NCBI RefSeq assembly: GCF_002205845.1
Contig: NZ_NISI01000002.1
Coordinates: forward strand, 124,001 to 188,000
Direction: 5' to 3'
Length of the DNA stretch: 64,000 nt
From: Roseateles puraquae
Lineage (GTDB): Bacteria; Pseudomonadota; Gammaproteobacteria; Burkholderiales; Burkholderiaceae_C
Shown here one piece after another: positions 56,348 through 63,966 of this stretch (positions are counted from its first letter, which is position 1; each line of letters opens with the position of its first letter). The notes under the pieces are model-generated. The model saw only the letters and a program-made list of their open reading frames with translations, did no database searches and was not told the origin of the DNA. Both the position numbers and the translations under genes were made by a program.

Positions 56348-58865
56348 GCGAGGCGGCTCCCTGCAGCGCGTCCAGCACCTGCTTCTGCGAGCCCAGGCAC
56401 AGGTCGATCACCTCGCGGGCCTGCGCCACGTAGTAGCCCAGCTGCTCGTCGCTGCGCGCCATGGTGCTGCCCAGGCGCTCTTCCAGGGCGGCCAGGTGCT
56501 GCACGAGCTGCGCGTTGGCGGCCTGGTATTGCTCGACCGCGGTGCCGAAGCCTTCGCCCAGGCTGGCCATCTCGGCCGCACTCGCGGCGATGGTGGTCGC
56601 CGCCTCCGCCAGGGCCTGGCCGGTCGCACCAGACTGCTCCGTGAATCGCTCGCCCAAGGCTTGCAGCTGTTCGGCCGAGCGGCTCACCAGCGTGTCCACC
56701 TGCGAGGCGGCGCTGTCGACGAGGGTGTCCAGCGCGCTGCGCTGCTCGCCGGCCGCCTGCTGCAGGGAGGCCAGCAACGTGGAGACGGTCTGCATCAACT
56801 CGGCACGCTCGGCCAGCGCGGCGCGGTCCTGGGCCTGGCTTTGCGCCAGCTGCTCGCGCAGCGCGGCCACCACTTCCACGGCCGCACGCGGCGCCTCGCC
56901 AGCGGCCTTGAGCAGCTCGCCCGCTTCGGTGAGGGTGCTGCGCGCCTGGGCTTCGGCCTGGGCGACCAAGTTGCGCGTGTGCGCCAGCAGCCCGTCGGCG
57001 AGCTGCTGCTGCTGCGCCAGCTGCGTGGCGCCAGCCGCCTGCAGCTCGGTGCGCCAGGCGGCCAGGCGTTCGGCATCGTGGCGTGCATGGGCCGACTGCA
57101 GCTCGCCATGGGCCTGGGCGATGGCGGCGATGGCGGCCTGGGTCTGCTCGGTGAAGCGGGCGGTCAGCTCGGCCAGTGCGGCCTGGGCACGCTCGCCGCT
57201 GGTGGCCAACAGCTGCTGCGCCGCGTCGCGCTGGGCCGCGAGCAGGCGCTCGTTGGCGTCGCGCTGTTCAGCCAAGGCCTGGGCCTCGGCACGGGCTTCG
57301 GCACGGCGCTGGGCGTCGAGCTCGCCCTGCAGCGCGGCATGGCGAGTCTGGGTCTCGGCGATGCGGTCGAGCAGGTCTTGGGTCTGGGTTGCGAAGCCCG
57401 TGGTCAGCTCGGTCAGGGCGTTCTGGGCGCGGGCGCCGCTGTCGGCCAGCAGCTGTTGCGCGGCCTCGCGCTGGGCGGCCAGCAGGCGCTCGTTGGCGCC
57501 GCGCTCCGCGGCCAGGGCTTCGCGCTCGGCCTGCAGGGCGGCGCGCTGTTGTGCCTCCTGCGCGGCCTGGGCAGCGGCGCGCTGGGCTTCGCGCTCGGCC
57601 TGCTCGGCCTGCTGGCGGGCCTGGGCCTCGGTGAGGCGATCCAGCAAGGCCTGCGTCTGGCTGGCGTGGCGCTCGGCCATGGCGGCCAGTTCGGCCAGCA
57701 GCGCCTGGGCCTGCTCGCGGTTGCGCTCGGCCAGGCGGTCCACGGCCTGCTGGGCGGCAGCCTGGGTCTCGCTGAGTTGCTGCAGGGCCGCCTCGCGCTG
57801 CCGGGCGAGTGCGGTGGCCTGGGCGGCCAGGGCTGCTTCGCCCTGCTCGGCGATGCGCGCCGCGCCCGCCTCGAAGCGCGTGGCCACAGTTCCCAGCTGC
57901 TCGGTCACCTGGGTGCTCACGGCGCCGAGCTGCGCGGCCACTTCGCTGCCCACGCGTTCGTGCAGGGCCGAGGCCTCGCGAGCGATGCCGGCCATCACGG
58001 CTTCGGCCGCGGGCTGGATGGCTTCACCCGCCAGGCGCGCGCTTTCGGTCAGGCTCTGGCGCAGCGTGGCGTCCACGCTGGCGGCCAGGGCGGTGTAGGC
58101 CTGGTGGGTCTCGCCGTGGAACTGCTGGTTCTGCGCGGCGATCTGGTCAGCCATCTGGCGGGCGTACTGCTGCAGCTGGGCCACGAGTTCGAGCTGGTGC
58201 TGGCGGGCGGCCTCGGCCGCGGCGGCGCGGGCGGCTTCTTCGGCCAGCGCGCGGCGGTGGGCGGCGGTCAGCGGGCGCAGCGGGCCGAGCAGGGCCACGT
58301 CCAGCTGGGCCGATGCGGCGGTGCGCTCGCGCCGTGCCAGGGCCACCATCAGGCCCAGCATGGCCGAGCCCGTCACGCCGGCCACGCTCGCACTGAAGGC
58401 CAGGCCCAGGCCCTGCACCGGCGCGCCGAGCGCATTGCGCAGCGCGGCAAGGTCGGCCGTCTGGCCCAGGGCCGAGGCCGTGCTGCTCAGCGTGATGACC
58501 AGGCCGATGAAGGTGCCCAGCATGCCCAGCAGCACCAGCAACCCGGCCAGGGCCGGTGCGAGCGACAGGCCCGGCAGCATCACGCGCAGGCCCTCCAGGC
58601 GCTGCTGCACGGCCGCCCGCAGGCTGGCAGGCAGGCGCGCCACCCAGGTGTCGTCCGGTGGCATGGCGAGTGCCGCCTCCAGCTCGCGGCTGGCGCGGCG
58701 GAAGGCCTGCAGCTCCATCGCACCAAGCGCGAAGAAGGCCGCGATCAGCAGCGTCATGGCCAGCGCCACCGGGTGGTGGCGGCTCGCGGCGAGCGCCGCA
58801 CCGGCAATGCCTGCCAGGCCGGCGGCCAGCGCGAAGGGGTAGAGGGCGTTCAGGAGGCGGTTCAT
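56340..58865 (-). CDS. DUF802 protein: MotA/ExbB-like membrane domain with long coiled-coil tail (ZorA-like)
   Basis: An 841-aa protein. Four helices (residues ~7-27, 32-52, 103-130, 151-178) frame a small cytoplasmic loop. TM3 carries LGMLGTFIGLV and TM4 GLAFSASVAGVTGSAMLGLM, the pattern of MotA/TolQ/ExbB/ZorA proton channels. From ~185 to ~800 the sequence is Ala/Glu/Gln-rich coiled coil, including a tandem repeat (ANERLLAAQR...AAQQLLA...RAQ.AL.EL). The C-terminus ends with LGYYVAQAREVIDLCLGSQK. A tail of this length on a MotA-type base is the hallmark of ZorA. It overlaps both neighbours (4 nt and 8 nt). Confidence 0.85.
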   Translation of the reverse strand: MNRLLNALYPFALAAGLAGIAGAALAASRHHPVALAMTLLIAAFFALGAMELQAFRRASRELEAALAMPPDDTWVARLPASLRAAVQQRLEGLRVMLPGLSLAPALAGLLVLLGMLGTFIGLVITLSSTASALGQTADLAALRNALGAPVQGLGLAFSASVAGVTGSAMLGLMVALARRERTAASAQLDVALLGPLRPLTAAHRRALAEEAARAAAAEAARQHQLELVAQLQQYARQMADQIAAQNQQFHGETHQAYTALAASVDATLRQSLTESARLAGEAIQPAAEAVMAGIAREASALHERVGSEVAAQLGAVSTQVTEQLGTVATRFEAGAARIAEQGEAALAAQATALARQREAALQQLSETQAAAQQAVDRLAERNREQAQALLAELAAMAERHASQTQALLDRLTEAQARQQAEQAEREAQRAAAQAAQEAQQRAALQAEREALAAERGANERLLAAQREAAQQLLADSGARAQNALTELTTGFATQTQDLLDRIAETQTRHAALQGELDAQRRAEARAEAQALAEQRDANERLLAAQRDAAQQLLATSGERAQAALAELTARFTEQTQAAIAAIAQAHGELQSAHARHDAERLAAWRTELQAAGATQLAQQQQLADGLLAHTRNLVAQAEAQARSTLTEAGELLKAAGEAPRAAVEVVAALREQLAQSQAQDRAALAERAELMQTVSTLLASLQQAAGEQRSALDTLVDSAASQVDTLVSRSAEQLQALGERFTEQSGATGQALAEAATTIAASAAEMASLGEGFGTAVEQYQAANAQLVQHLAALEERLGSTMARSDEQLGYYVAQAREVIDLCLGSQKQVLDALQGAASHG
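57120..57640 (-). repeat. Internal repeat in the DUF802 coiled coil
   Basis: Two copies of a roughly 70-residue unit lie end to end. Each contains ANERLLAAQR-AAQQLLA-SG-RAQ-AL-ELT--F--QTQ. They suggest that the tail lengthened by duplication. Confidence 0.6.
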
Positions 58866-59548
58866 CGGGCAGCGTCGTCGTGCAGGGCCTCGATCAGGCC
58901 CAGCACCGGTTGAAGTCGGAGGTCGAGCTCGGCCCGCAGCAGGCGCTGCAGGTCGGCCCAGAAGCGCGCGCGCCAGCCGCGCGGGTCGGCGGCGTGGTGT
59001 CGCTCGGCGCGGCGGGTGAGCAGGGCGGGCAGGCCGGCCAGGCGCTCGCGTTCGGGGCCCAGGGTGGCGCGCTCCAGCAGCGCGTCGAGCTGGGCCAGGC
59101 GCGCCAGGGCGCCGGAGCTTTCGGCGAGGTGGGGCCGCAACCGCTCACGCAGCGTGCCGATGCGGGCGGCCATGCTGCGCTGCTGCTGCGCATGGTGCAG
59201 CCGGTAGGGCGCCAGCAGGTCGGGCAGCGACACGCCCTCGGGCGCGGGCTCGGCCGATTCGCGCGCCAGCAGGGCGTCATCGAAGGCGGCGGGCAGTTCC
59301 GCCTGCAGCCGGGCCAGCGCGGCATCCGCCCAGTCCAGCGCCTGGGCGCGGGCCTGAGGGTTGCCGGCCGTGGCGGCGGGCGCGGCCAGCACCTGCGACA
59401 ACCCGATGGCATCGGCCCAGCCCAGCCAGCCGCCCAGGCGTTCGGCCACCGGCGGCGTGGCGGCCATGGGCACGTGGGCGACGCCCCATTGCAGCAGCAG
59501 CCGGGCCAGGGGCTCGGCAGGGTGGGGCTGCGGCAGGGGCGAAGACAT
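58862..59548 (-). CDS. DUF3348-type protein, first gene of a ZorAB-like operon
   Basis: A 228-aa cytoplasmic helical protein. LLLQWGVAHVPMAATPPVAE and WLGWADAIGLSQVLAAPA lie near the N-terminus. LPDLLAPYRLHHAQQQRSMA and ARFWADLQRLLRAELDLRLQ match the DUF3348 family of Burkholderiales and relatives. Function unknown; no catalytic motif seen. It overlaps the DUF802 gene by 4 nt. The conserved company of DUF802, an OmpA protein and DUF2894 argues that the four act together. Confidence 0.75.
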   Translation of the reverse strand: MSSPLPQPHPAEPLARLLLQWGVAHVPMAATPPVAERLGGWLGWADAIGLSQVLAAPAATAGNPQARAQALDWADAALARLQAELPAAFDDALLARESAEPAPEGVSLPDLLAPYRLHHAQQQRSMAARIGTLRERLRPHLAESSGALARLAQLDALLERATLGPERERLAGLPALLTRRAERHHAADPRGWRARFWADLQRLLRAELDLRLQPVLGLIEALHDDAAR

Positions 59549-59663
59549 GCGGGTGGGCGCGTTGGGCAAAAAGGGCAAGATTTTAGTGACCCGCCGGATG
59601 CGCCTCCAACCCGGCCTCAGCCCGTCACCATCGGGCCTCTCTCGTCGGCGCAGAATGCGGCGC

Positions 59664-60641
59664 ATGCATTCCCACGACCTCTCCGAATGGCGTCACGACC
59701 ACGTCTTTGACGCCGGCAATGCCGCCGCCGAGCGCGGCACCCGCTGGGTGATGTGGATCACGCTGGCCATGATGGCCGTCGAGATTGCGGCCGGCTGGTT
59801 TTACAACTCGATGGCGCTGCTGGCCGACGGCTTTCACATGAGCAGCCATGCGGTGGCCATCGGCCTGAGTGCCTATGCCTACGCGACCGCCCGGCGCCAC
59901 GCCAACGACCCGCGCTACGCCTTCGGCACCTGGAAGATCGAGGTGCTGGGCGGCTTTGCCAGCGCGGTGTTCCTGCTGGTGGTGGTGGCGCTGATGGCCT
60001 GGGGCTCGATCGAACGGCTGATCAAGCCCGAGGCCATCCACTACCCCGAGGCCATGGCGATTGCCGTGCTGGGCCTGGTGGTGAACCTGGTGTGCGCCCT
60101 CATCCTGGGCAAGGCGCATGACCACGGGCATCGCCATGGTCATGATCACCACGGGCACGCGCACCACGGTGACCACCACCACGGCCATGATCACCACCAC
60201 GACCTGAACCTCAAGTCTGCCTACCTGCACGTCATCGCCGACGCTGCCACCTCGGTCGCCGCCATCGCGGCGCTGGCGGGCGGCTGGTGGCTGGGTTGGG
60301 CCTGGCTCGACCCGGTCATGGGCCTGGTGGGTGCGGTGCTGGTGGCGGTGTGGGCCAAGGGCCTGATCGCCGAGACCAGCCGTGTGCTGCTCGACCGCGA
60401 GATGGACCACCCCGTGGTGGACGAGATCCGCGAGGTGGTGGCCGAGCAGGGGGCGGCCTCGCACACGTTGATTGCCGACCTGCACGTCTGGCGCGTGGGC
60501 CGCGCCACCTATGCCTGCGCGATGAGCCTGGTCACGCACGACGCCGCGCTCACGCCACGCGAGGTGCGCGCCTGGCTGGCGGTGCACGAGGAGATCGTGC
60601 ACGCCACCATCGAGATCCACCGCTGCACGAACGATCACTGA
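59664..60641 (+). CDS. dmeF: Cation diffusion facilitator, DmeF-type Co/Ni efflux
   Basis: A 325-aa inner-membrane metal/proton antiporter with six helices. MALLADGFHMSSHAVAIGL (TM2) and YLHVIADAATSVAAI (TM5) contribute Asp/His metal ligands (D55, H58, H189, D193). Between TM4 and TM5 lies a His-rich loop (~152-180, HDHGHRHGHDHHGHAHH). The C-terminal cytoplasmic domain ends ATIEIHRC. The HDHVFDAGNAAAERGTRWVM N-terminus is typical of DmeF, which exports Co2+ and Ni2+. ATG 59664 or 59655 could start it. Confidence 0.9.
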   Translation: MHSHDLSEWRHDHVFDAGNAAAERGTRWVMWITLAMMAVEIAAGWFYNSMALLADGFHMSSHAVAIGLSAYAYATARRHANDPRYAFGTWKIEVLGGFASAVFLLVVVALMAWGSIERLIKPEAIHYPEAMAIAVLGLVVNLVCALILGKAHDHGHRHGHDHHGHAHHGDHHHGHDHHHDLNLKSAYLHVIADAATSVAAIAALAGGWWLGWAWLDPVMGLVGAVLVAVWAKGLIAETSRVLLDREMDHPVVDEIREVVAEQGAASHTLIADLHVWRVGRATYACAMSLVTHDAALTPREVRAWLAVHEEIVHATIEIHRCTNDH

Positions 60642-60642
60642 C

Positions 60643-61749
60643 ATGGCCACCGCCTACAGCAACACCACCCCCAACGCCGACATCGACCTGCGCAACCGCT
60701 GCACCCGCTGGCTCAACGGTCACCGGCCGCTGCGCAGCATGCGCGAGTCGCTGCTGGCGCTGGCCGAGGCCCCCGAGGCCGACCTGGCGCTGGACGTCTA
60801 TGGCCAGGGCGAGGCCCTGCAGACGCTGGAGGCTGACGTGGCCGCGCTGCTGGGCAAGCCGGCGGCGCGCTTCCTGCACAAGGGCGTGGCAGCCCAGCTG
60901 GCGGCGCTGCGTGTGCATGCGGGCGAGGGCGATGGGCCGGTGGCCTTGCATCCGCAGAGCCATATCGCCATCGACGAGGCGAATGCCGTCGAGCAGCTGA
61001 TGCGCCTGCGCAGCCTGCCGATGGGATCGACCGATGTGCCCAGCGGCGTGGCCGACCTGGCAGCACTCGCTGAGCGCCCGGGAGTCGTGACCGTGGAGCT
61101 GCCGCTGCGGCGCGGCGGCTACCGGCTGCCCACCTGGGATGAGCTCGTGGGCATCAGCTGCTGGTGCCGCGAGCGCGGCGTGCCGCTGCACCTGGACGGC
61201 GCGCGGCTCTGGGAGGCGTCGGCGCACTACGAGCGCCCGCTGGCCGAGATCGCGGCGCTGGCGGACTCGGTCTATGTGTCGTTCTACAAAGGCCTCGGGG
61301 GCCTGGCGGGCTGCGTGCTGGCCGGCAGCGCCGAGTTCATCGCCCAGGTCACGCCCTGGCAGACGCGGCTGGCCGGCAACCTCTACACCGCCTACCCGAT
61401 GGTGCTCAGCGCGCTGCAGGGCCTGCGCCGCCGGCTGCCGCAGATGCCGGCCTACCGCGCCCGCGCGCAGGCGCTGGCGGCGGTGCTGGCCGCAGAGCCA
61501 GGTTGGCGTGTTGCGCCGGAGGTGCCGCAGGTGAATGCCTTCCAGCTGCATCTGCCCGTGGCGCCCGAAGCGCTGCGCGAGGGGCTGCTCGCCGTGGCGC
61601 GCGCGCAGGGCTTTTGGCTCGGCGCGCGGGCGGTGGCCTCGCATCTCATCGACGGCGGCGCGATGGTGGAAGTCGTCATCGGCGATGCTGCCGCGGGGTG
61701 GACGGATGCCGAGGCGCTCACCGCCTGGCGGCAGGCCGTGGCGGGCTGA
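60643..61749 (+). CDS. Low-specificity threonine aldolase-like PLP enzyme
   Basis: A 368-aa fold-type I PLP enzyme of the beta-eliminating lyase/threonine aldolase family. HLDGARLWEASAHYERP is the conserved cofactor Asp-Arg region, and SVYVSFYKGLGGLAGCVLAG holds the PLP-binding Lys near residue 212. LDVYGQGEALQTLEADVAAL resembles the family's active-site entry. It would cleave L-threonine or L-allo-threonine to glycine and acetaldehyde, or a related beta-hydroxy amino acid. It starts 1 nt after dmeF and abuts the convergent esterase gene. Confidence 0.85.
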   Translation: MATAYSNTTPNADIDLRNRCTRWLNGHRPLRSMRESLLALAEAPEADLALDVYGQGEALQTLEADVAALLGKPAARFLHKGVAAQLAALRVHAGEGDGPVALHPQSHIAIDEANAVEQLMRLRSLPMGSTDVPSGVADLAALAERPGVVTVELPLRRGGYRLPTWDELVGISCWCRERGVPLHLDGARLWEASAHYERPLAEIAALADSVYVSFYKGLGGLAGCVLAGSAEFIAQVTPWQTRLAGNLYTAYPMVLSALQGLRRRLPQMPAYRARAQALAAVLAAEPGWRVAPEVPQVNAFQLHLPVAPEALREGLLAVARAQGFWLGARAVASHLIDGGAMVEVVIGDAAAGWTDAEALTAWRQAVAG

Positions 61750-62637
61750 TCAGCGCGGCGGCGTGCGCTGGATGAAGGTCACGACGTCGTCCAGCACCGG
61801 TGCCAGCCAGCGCAACGGCGCGCCGAAGGCGCCGATCAGCGTGGCGTGGCTGACGCCGTCGTAGGTCTTCACGGTCACGGGGACATGCAGCGCCTGCAGG
61901 CGACTCGCCAGGCCCAGGGTGTTGCGCTGCGGGTCGACCAGGCGGTCGTCGCGCGCGGCGCCCAGGAAGGTGGGGGGTGCCGTGCGGCTGACATGACTCA
62001 CCGGTTGCGAGCCGGGCGGGTAGTTGGGGTGGAAGAACACCGGCTGGGTGTCTTCGTTGGTCATGGGCAGGAAGTCGTACGGCCCGGCCAGGCCGATGAA
62101 ACCGGCCAACTCGTCAGGATGGTGCGCGCCGGCCGGGTTGCCCTGCAGCCAGCGCGCATCCAGGGCCAGCATGGCCGCGTTGTAGGCGCCGGCACTGTGA
62201 CCCATCACGAACACCCGGCGCGGGTTGCCGCCAAGGGGCGAGGCGTGTTCGAGGCCCCAGGCCAGGGCGGCGGCGCTGTCGCGCAGGAAGTCTGGGTAGC
62301 GCACCTCGGGGTAGAGGCGGTAGTCGGCCACCAGCGTCAGGATGCCGCGGGCGGCGAGGGCCTCACCCACGAAAGCGTAGTCGCCGCGCGCGCCGCTGTT
62401 CCAGGAGCCGCCGTAGAAGAACACCACCACCGGCCAGCCGCCCGTCGGCGCGGGCTGCGCCGGGCGGTAGATGTCCAGCTTCTGGCGAGGGCCGTCGCCG
62501 TAGGCCACGTCAGCGGTGCGGGTGTGGGTGCCGGCGGGGGCCAGCGCGTTGAGGGCCGTGATCGGCGAGCAGGCCACCAGCGCCAGCGCCGCCACCAGGG
62601 CCGCGAGCAGGGCCCAGCCGAACTTCATCGCCGCCAT
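61750..62637 (-). CDS. Lipoprotein carboxylesterase (alpha/beta hydrolase)
   Basis: A 295-aa hydrolase with a lipoprotein signal (ALLAALVAALALVACSP, lipobox LVAC). The catalytic domain belongs to the BD-FAE/hormone-sensitive lipase group. VVVFFYGGSWNSGARGDY is the oxyanion-hole region, VMGHSAGAYNAAMLA contains the GxSxG Ser, and GVSHATLIGAF the catalytic His. Substrates are probably short acyl esters. The ATG at 62637 has AAGGA about 13 nt upstream; an ATG three codons later is possible. A strong terminator separates it from infA. Confidence 0.85.
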   Translation of the reverse strand: MAAMKFGWALLAALVAALALVACSPITALNALAPAGTHTRTADVAYGDGPRQKLDIYRPAQPAPTGGWPVVVFFYGGSWNSGARGDYAFVGEALAARGILTLVADYRLYPEVRYPDFLRDSAAALAWGLEHASPLGGNPRRVFVMGHSAGAYNAAMLALDARWLQGNPAGAHHPDELAGFIGLAGPYDFLPMTNEDTQPVFFHPNYPPGSQPVSHVSRTAPPTFLGAARDDRLVDPQRNTLGLASRLQALHVPVTVKTYDGVSHATLIGAFGAPLRWLAPVLDDVVTFIQRTPPR

Positions 62638-62681
62638 CGTCGGGTTCCGTCCTTTGAGATGCAAAGGCCCGCATGGTGCGC

Positions 62682-62717
62682 AAAAAAACGGCCGCCCGGT
62701 GTAGTCCGGGCGGCCGT
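62682..62717 (-). terminator. Rho-independent terminator after infA
   Basis: On the minus strand a perfect 12-bp stem, ACGGCCGCCCGG / CCGGGCGGCCGT, with a 6-nt loop is followed by seven T residues. It lies 20 nt after the infA stop. Confidence 0.93.
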
Positions 62718-62736
62718 TCGATGGGGGCCGGTCAGG

Positions 62737-62994
62737 TCAGCGACGGGCGCCTGCGGTCGGCGCGGGGCGCGGGCCACCGAGGTGACGGAAGGTGATGCGG
62801 CCCTTGGTCAGGTCGTAGGGCGACATTTCCAGGGACACGTTGTCGCCGGCCAGGATGCGGATGTGGTGCTTGCGCATCTTGCCGCCGGTGTAGGCGATGA
62901 CCTTGTGGCCGTTCGTCAGCGTCACGCGGAAGCGCGAGTCCGGCAGGATTTCGTCGACGACGCCGTGCATTTCGATCAGTTCTTCTTTGGCCAA
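62737..62994 (-). CDS. infA: Translation initiation factor IF-1
   Basis: An 85-aa S1/OB-fold factor that occupies the ribosomal A site during initiation. It is identified by [40 protein letters not shown] and [10 protein letters not shown]. The C-terminal ~13 residues ([15 protein letters not shown]) are longer and more basic than in the 72-aa E. coli protein. The start is TTG at 62994 (no ATG is available), with GGAG 8 nt upstream. Isolated infA beside a cold-shock gene, outside a ribosomal operon, is common for extra infA copies of Burkholderiales. Confidence 0.93.
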   Translation of the reverse strand: MAKEELIEMHGVVDEILPDSRFRVTLTNGHKVIAYTGGKMRKHHIRILAGDNVSLEMSPYDLTKGRITFRHLGGPRPAPTAGARR

Positions 62995-63083
62995 GTGTGG
63001 GGCTCCGTTTGCGAGTTGTTGGACGGGGGCCGGGCCCGAAGGCCCTGCCGGCACGAGGTGCGGCCGCTTGCCGCAGGCGCTGC

Positions 63084-63305
63084 TCAGTGGCAGCGCGCCC
63101 AGGCCAGGCCTTCGGCGCGGGCGTAGCGCAAGGCCGCGCCCGGGCTGATGAACTGGGGCGTGAAGCGCATGACGCGGTCCACGCTGGCCATGCCGCGTCC
63201 GGAGCGGATCGACACCAGGGCGTCGAAACCACCGCCTTCGCGGGCCTGGGACATGGGTGAAACGATGAAACGTCCCACCGGGATGATGTTGTTGTTGTTC
63301 TTCAA
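63084..63305 (-). CDS. Small conserved hypothetical protein between cspA and infA
   Basis: A 73-aa protein without signal or known domain: an Asn run (KNNNN), then [29 protein letters not shown] and [20 protein letters not shown]. The pattern (G-R-F-V-S ... IRSGRG ... DRVMRF ... A-RYA..G) recalls a small conserved family of betaproteobacteria without known function. The TTG at 63305 is the likely start, with AAAGAAG just upstream. An ATG 17 codons later would remove the conserved GRFIVSP. It lies 14 nt past the cspA terminator and may be read through in the cold. Confidence 0.6.
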   Translation of the reverse strand: MKNNNNIIPVGRFIVSPMSQAREGGGFDALVSIRSGRGMASVDRVMRFTPQFISPGAALRYARAEGLAWARCH

Positions 63306-63318
63306 GTACTTCTTTACT

Positions 63319-63343
63319 GAAAGGGGCGCCGCTCGGGCGCCCC
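63319..63343 (-). terminator. Intrinsic terminator/attenuator after cspA
   Basis: On the minus strand GGGGCGCC / GGCGCCCC form an 8-bp stem with a 5-nt loop and are followed by only three T residues. It lies 10 nt after the cspA stop. Termination is probably partial. Confidence 0.7.
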
Positions 63344-63352
63344 GGGCACGCC

Positions 63353-63565
63353 TTACAGCGTGCGGATGTTGGAGGCTTGCGGGCCCTTGGCGCCTTGGGT
63401 CGATTCGAACGAGACCTTGGCACCTTCGGCCAGCGTGCGGAAGCCGCCGCTGTTCTTAATTTCGCTGTGGTGGGCGAACAGGTCCTTGCCGCCCGCGTCA
63501 GGCGTGATGAAGCCGAAGCCCTTGCCGTCGTCGAACCACTTCACGGTACCGGTTTGAGTCGTCAT
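63353..63565 (-). CDS. cspA: Cold-shock protein CspA family
   Basis: A 70-aa single cold-shock domain that binds single-stranded [25 protein letters not shown] contains RNP1 (KGFGFI), and DLFAHHSEI contains the RNP2 equivalent (LFAHH, where VFVHF is more usual). [21 protein letters not shown] ends it. The length is standard. AAAGGAA lies upstream of the ATG. The long region before it is consistent with the structured leaders of cold-shock genes. Confidence 0.95.
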   Translation of the reverse strand: MTTQTGTVKWFDDGKGFGFITPDAGGKDLFAHHSEIKNSGGFRTLAEGAKVSFESTQGAKGPQASNIRTL

Positions 63566-63966
63566 GGTGTTTCCTTTGAAAAGATGGAATGGAGAAACCT
63601 CCCGCTGGCGACATGCCTGACGGGAACAGAAACACTCAAGAACACTCGCCGGGGAGTTGGCTGAAGCGAGCCGCTCGCAAGAAGGGCCAGGGGGTGGCCA
63701 GCGGGGCTGCAGATAAGACCTTGAGGAAACGGTCTTGCGCGAATCTATGCCCGCTAATGTACCAGCCGTGTCAAGCCCTGCGGCGCAGCAGGGGTGGGTG
63801 GGTCGGCGTGGGCGATGCAACCGTTGTCAAGTTGCGTGGCAATTGCACATAAATGGCCGTCAATTTGCGTTGAAAATAATTTCTGGCGGCGTTTGCAATC
63901 GATGCAGGCCGCCGCTGCAAGACGGCCGGCTGCCCGCATCCGCACGGCCCAGGAGACGAGACACCC
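63566..63966. other. Divergent intergenic region between cspA and the next gene
   Basis: A 401-bp region with no credible gene. On the minus strand it should hold the cspA promoter and a leader of about 170 nt. On the plus strand, a patch of low GC (63832-63890, e.g. GAAAATAATTTC) followed by AGGAGA before the ATG at 63967 probably includes the promoter of the rightmost gene. Confidence 0.5.
63744..63774 (-). promoter_or_regulatory. Candidate sigma-70 promoter for cspA
   Basis: On the minus strand a perfect -35 box TTGACA (63769-63774) is followed at an 18-19 bp spacing by GCATAGA, a weak -10. It would give a cspA leader of about 170 nt, in the normal range for cold-shock mRNAs. Confidence 0.4.

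Noticed and set aside
56461-58098. A 545-codon plus-strand frame opposite the DUF802 gene
   Set aside because: The Ser/Ala/Arg-only composition mirrors the repetitive coiled-coil codons on the other strand; there is no domain and no start signal.
55083-59548. Complete Zorya system
   Set aside because: Only the A and B type subunits are recognisable. No SNF2-type ZorD, no ZorC and no HNH ZorE are encoded nearby (dmeF and an M61 peptidase flank the operon), so I call it ZorAB-like only.
60140-60210. CAC/CAT-rich tandem repeat
   Set aside because: It encodes the His-rich metal-binding loop of DmeF and needs no separate explanation.
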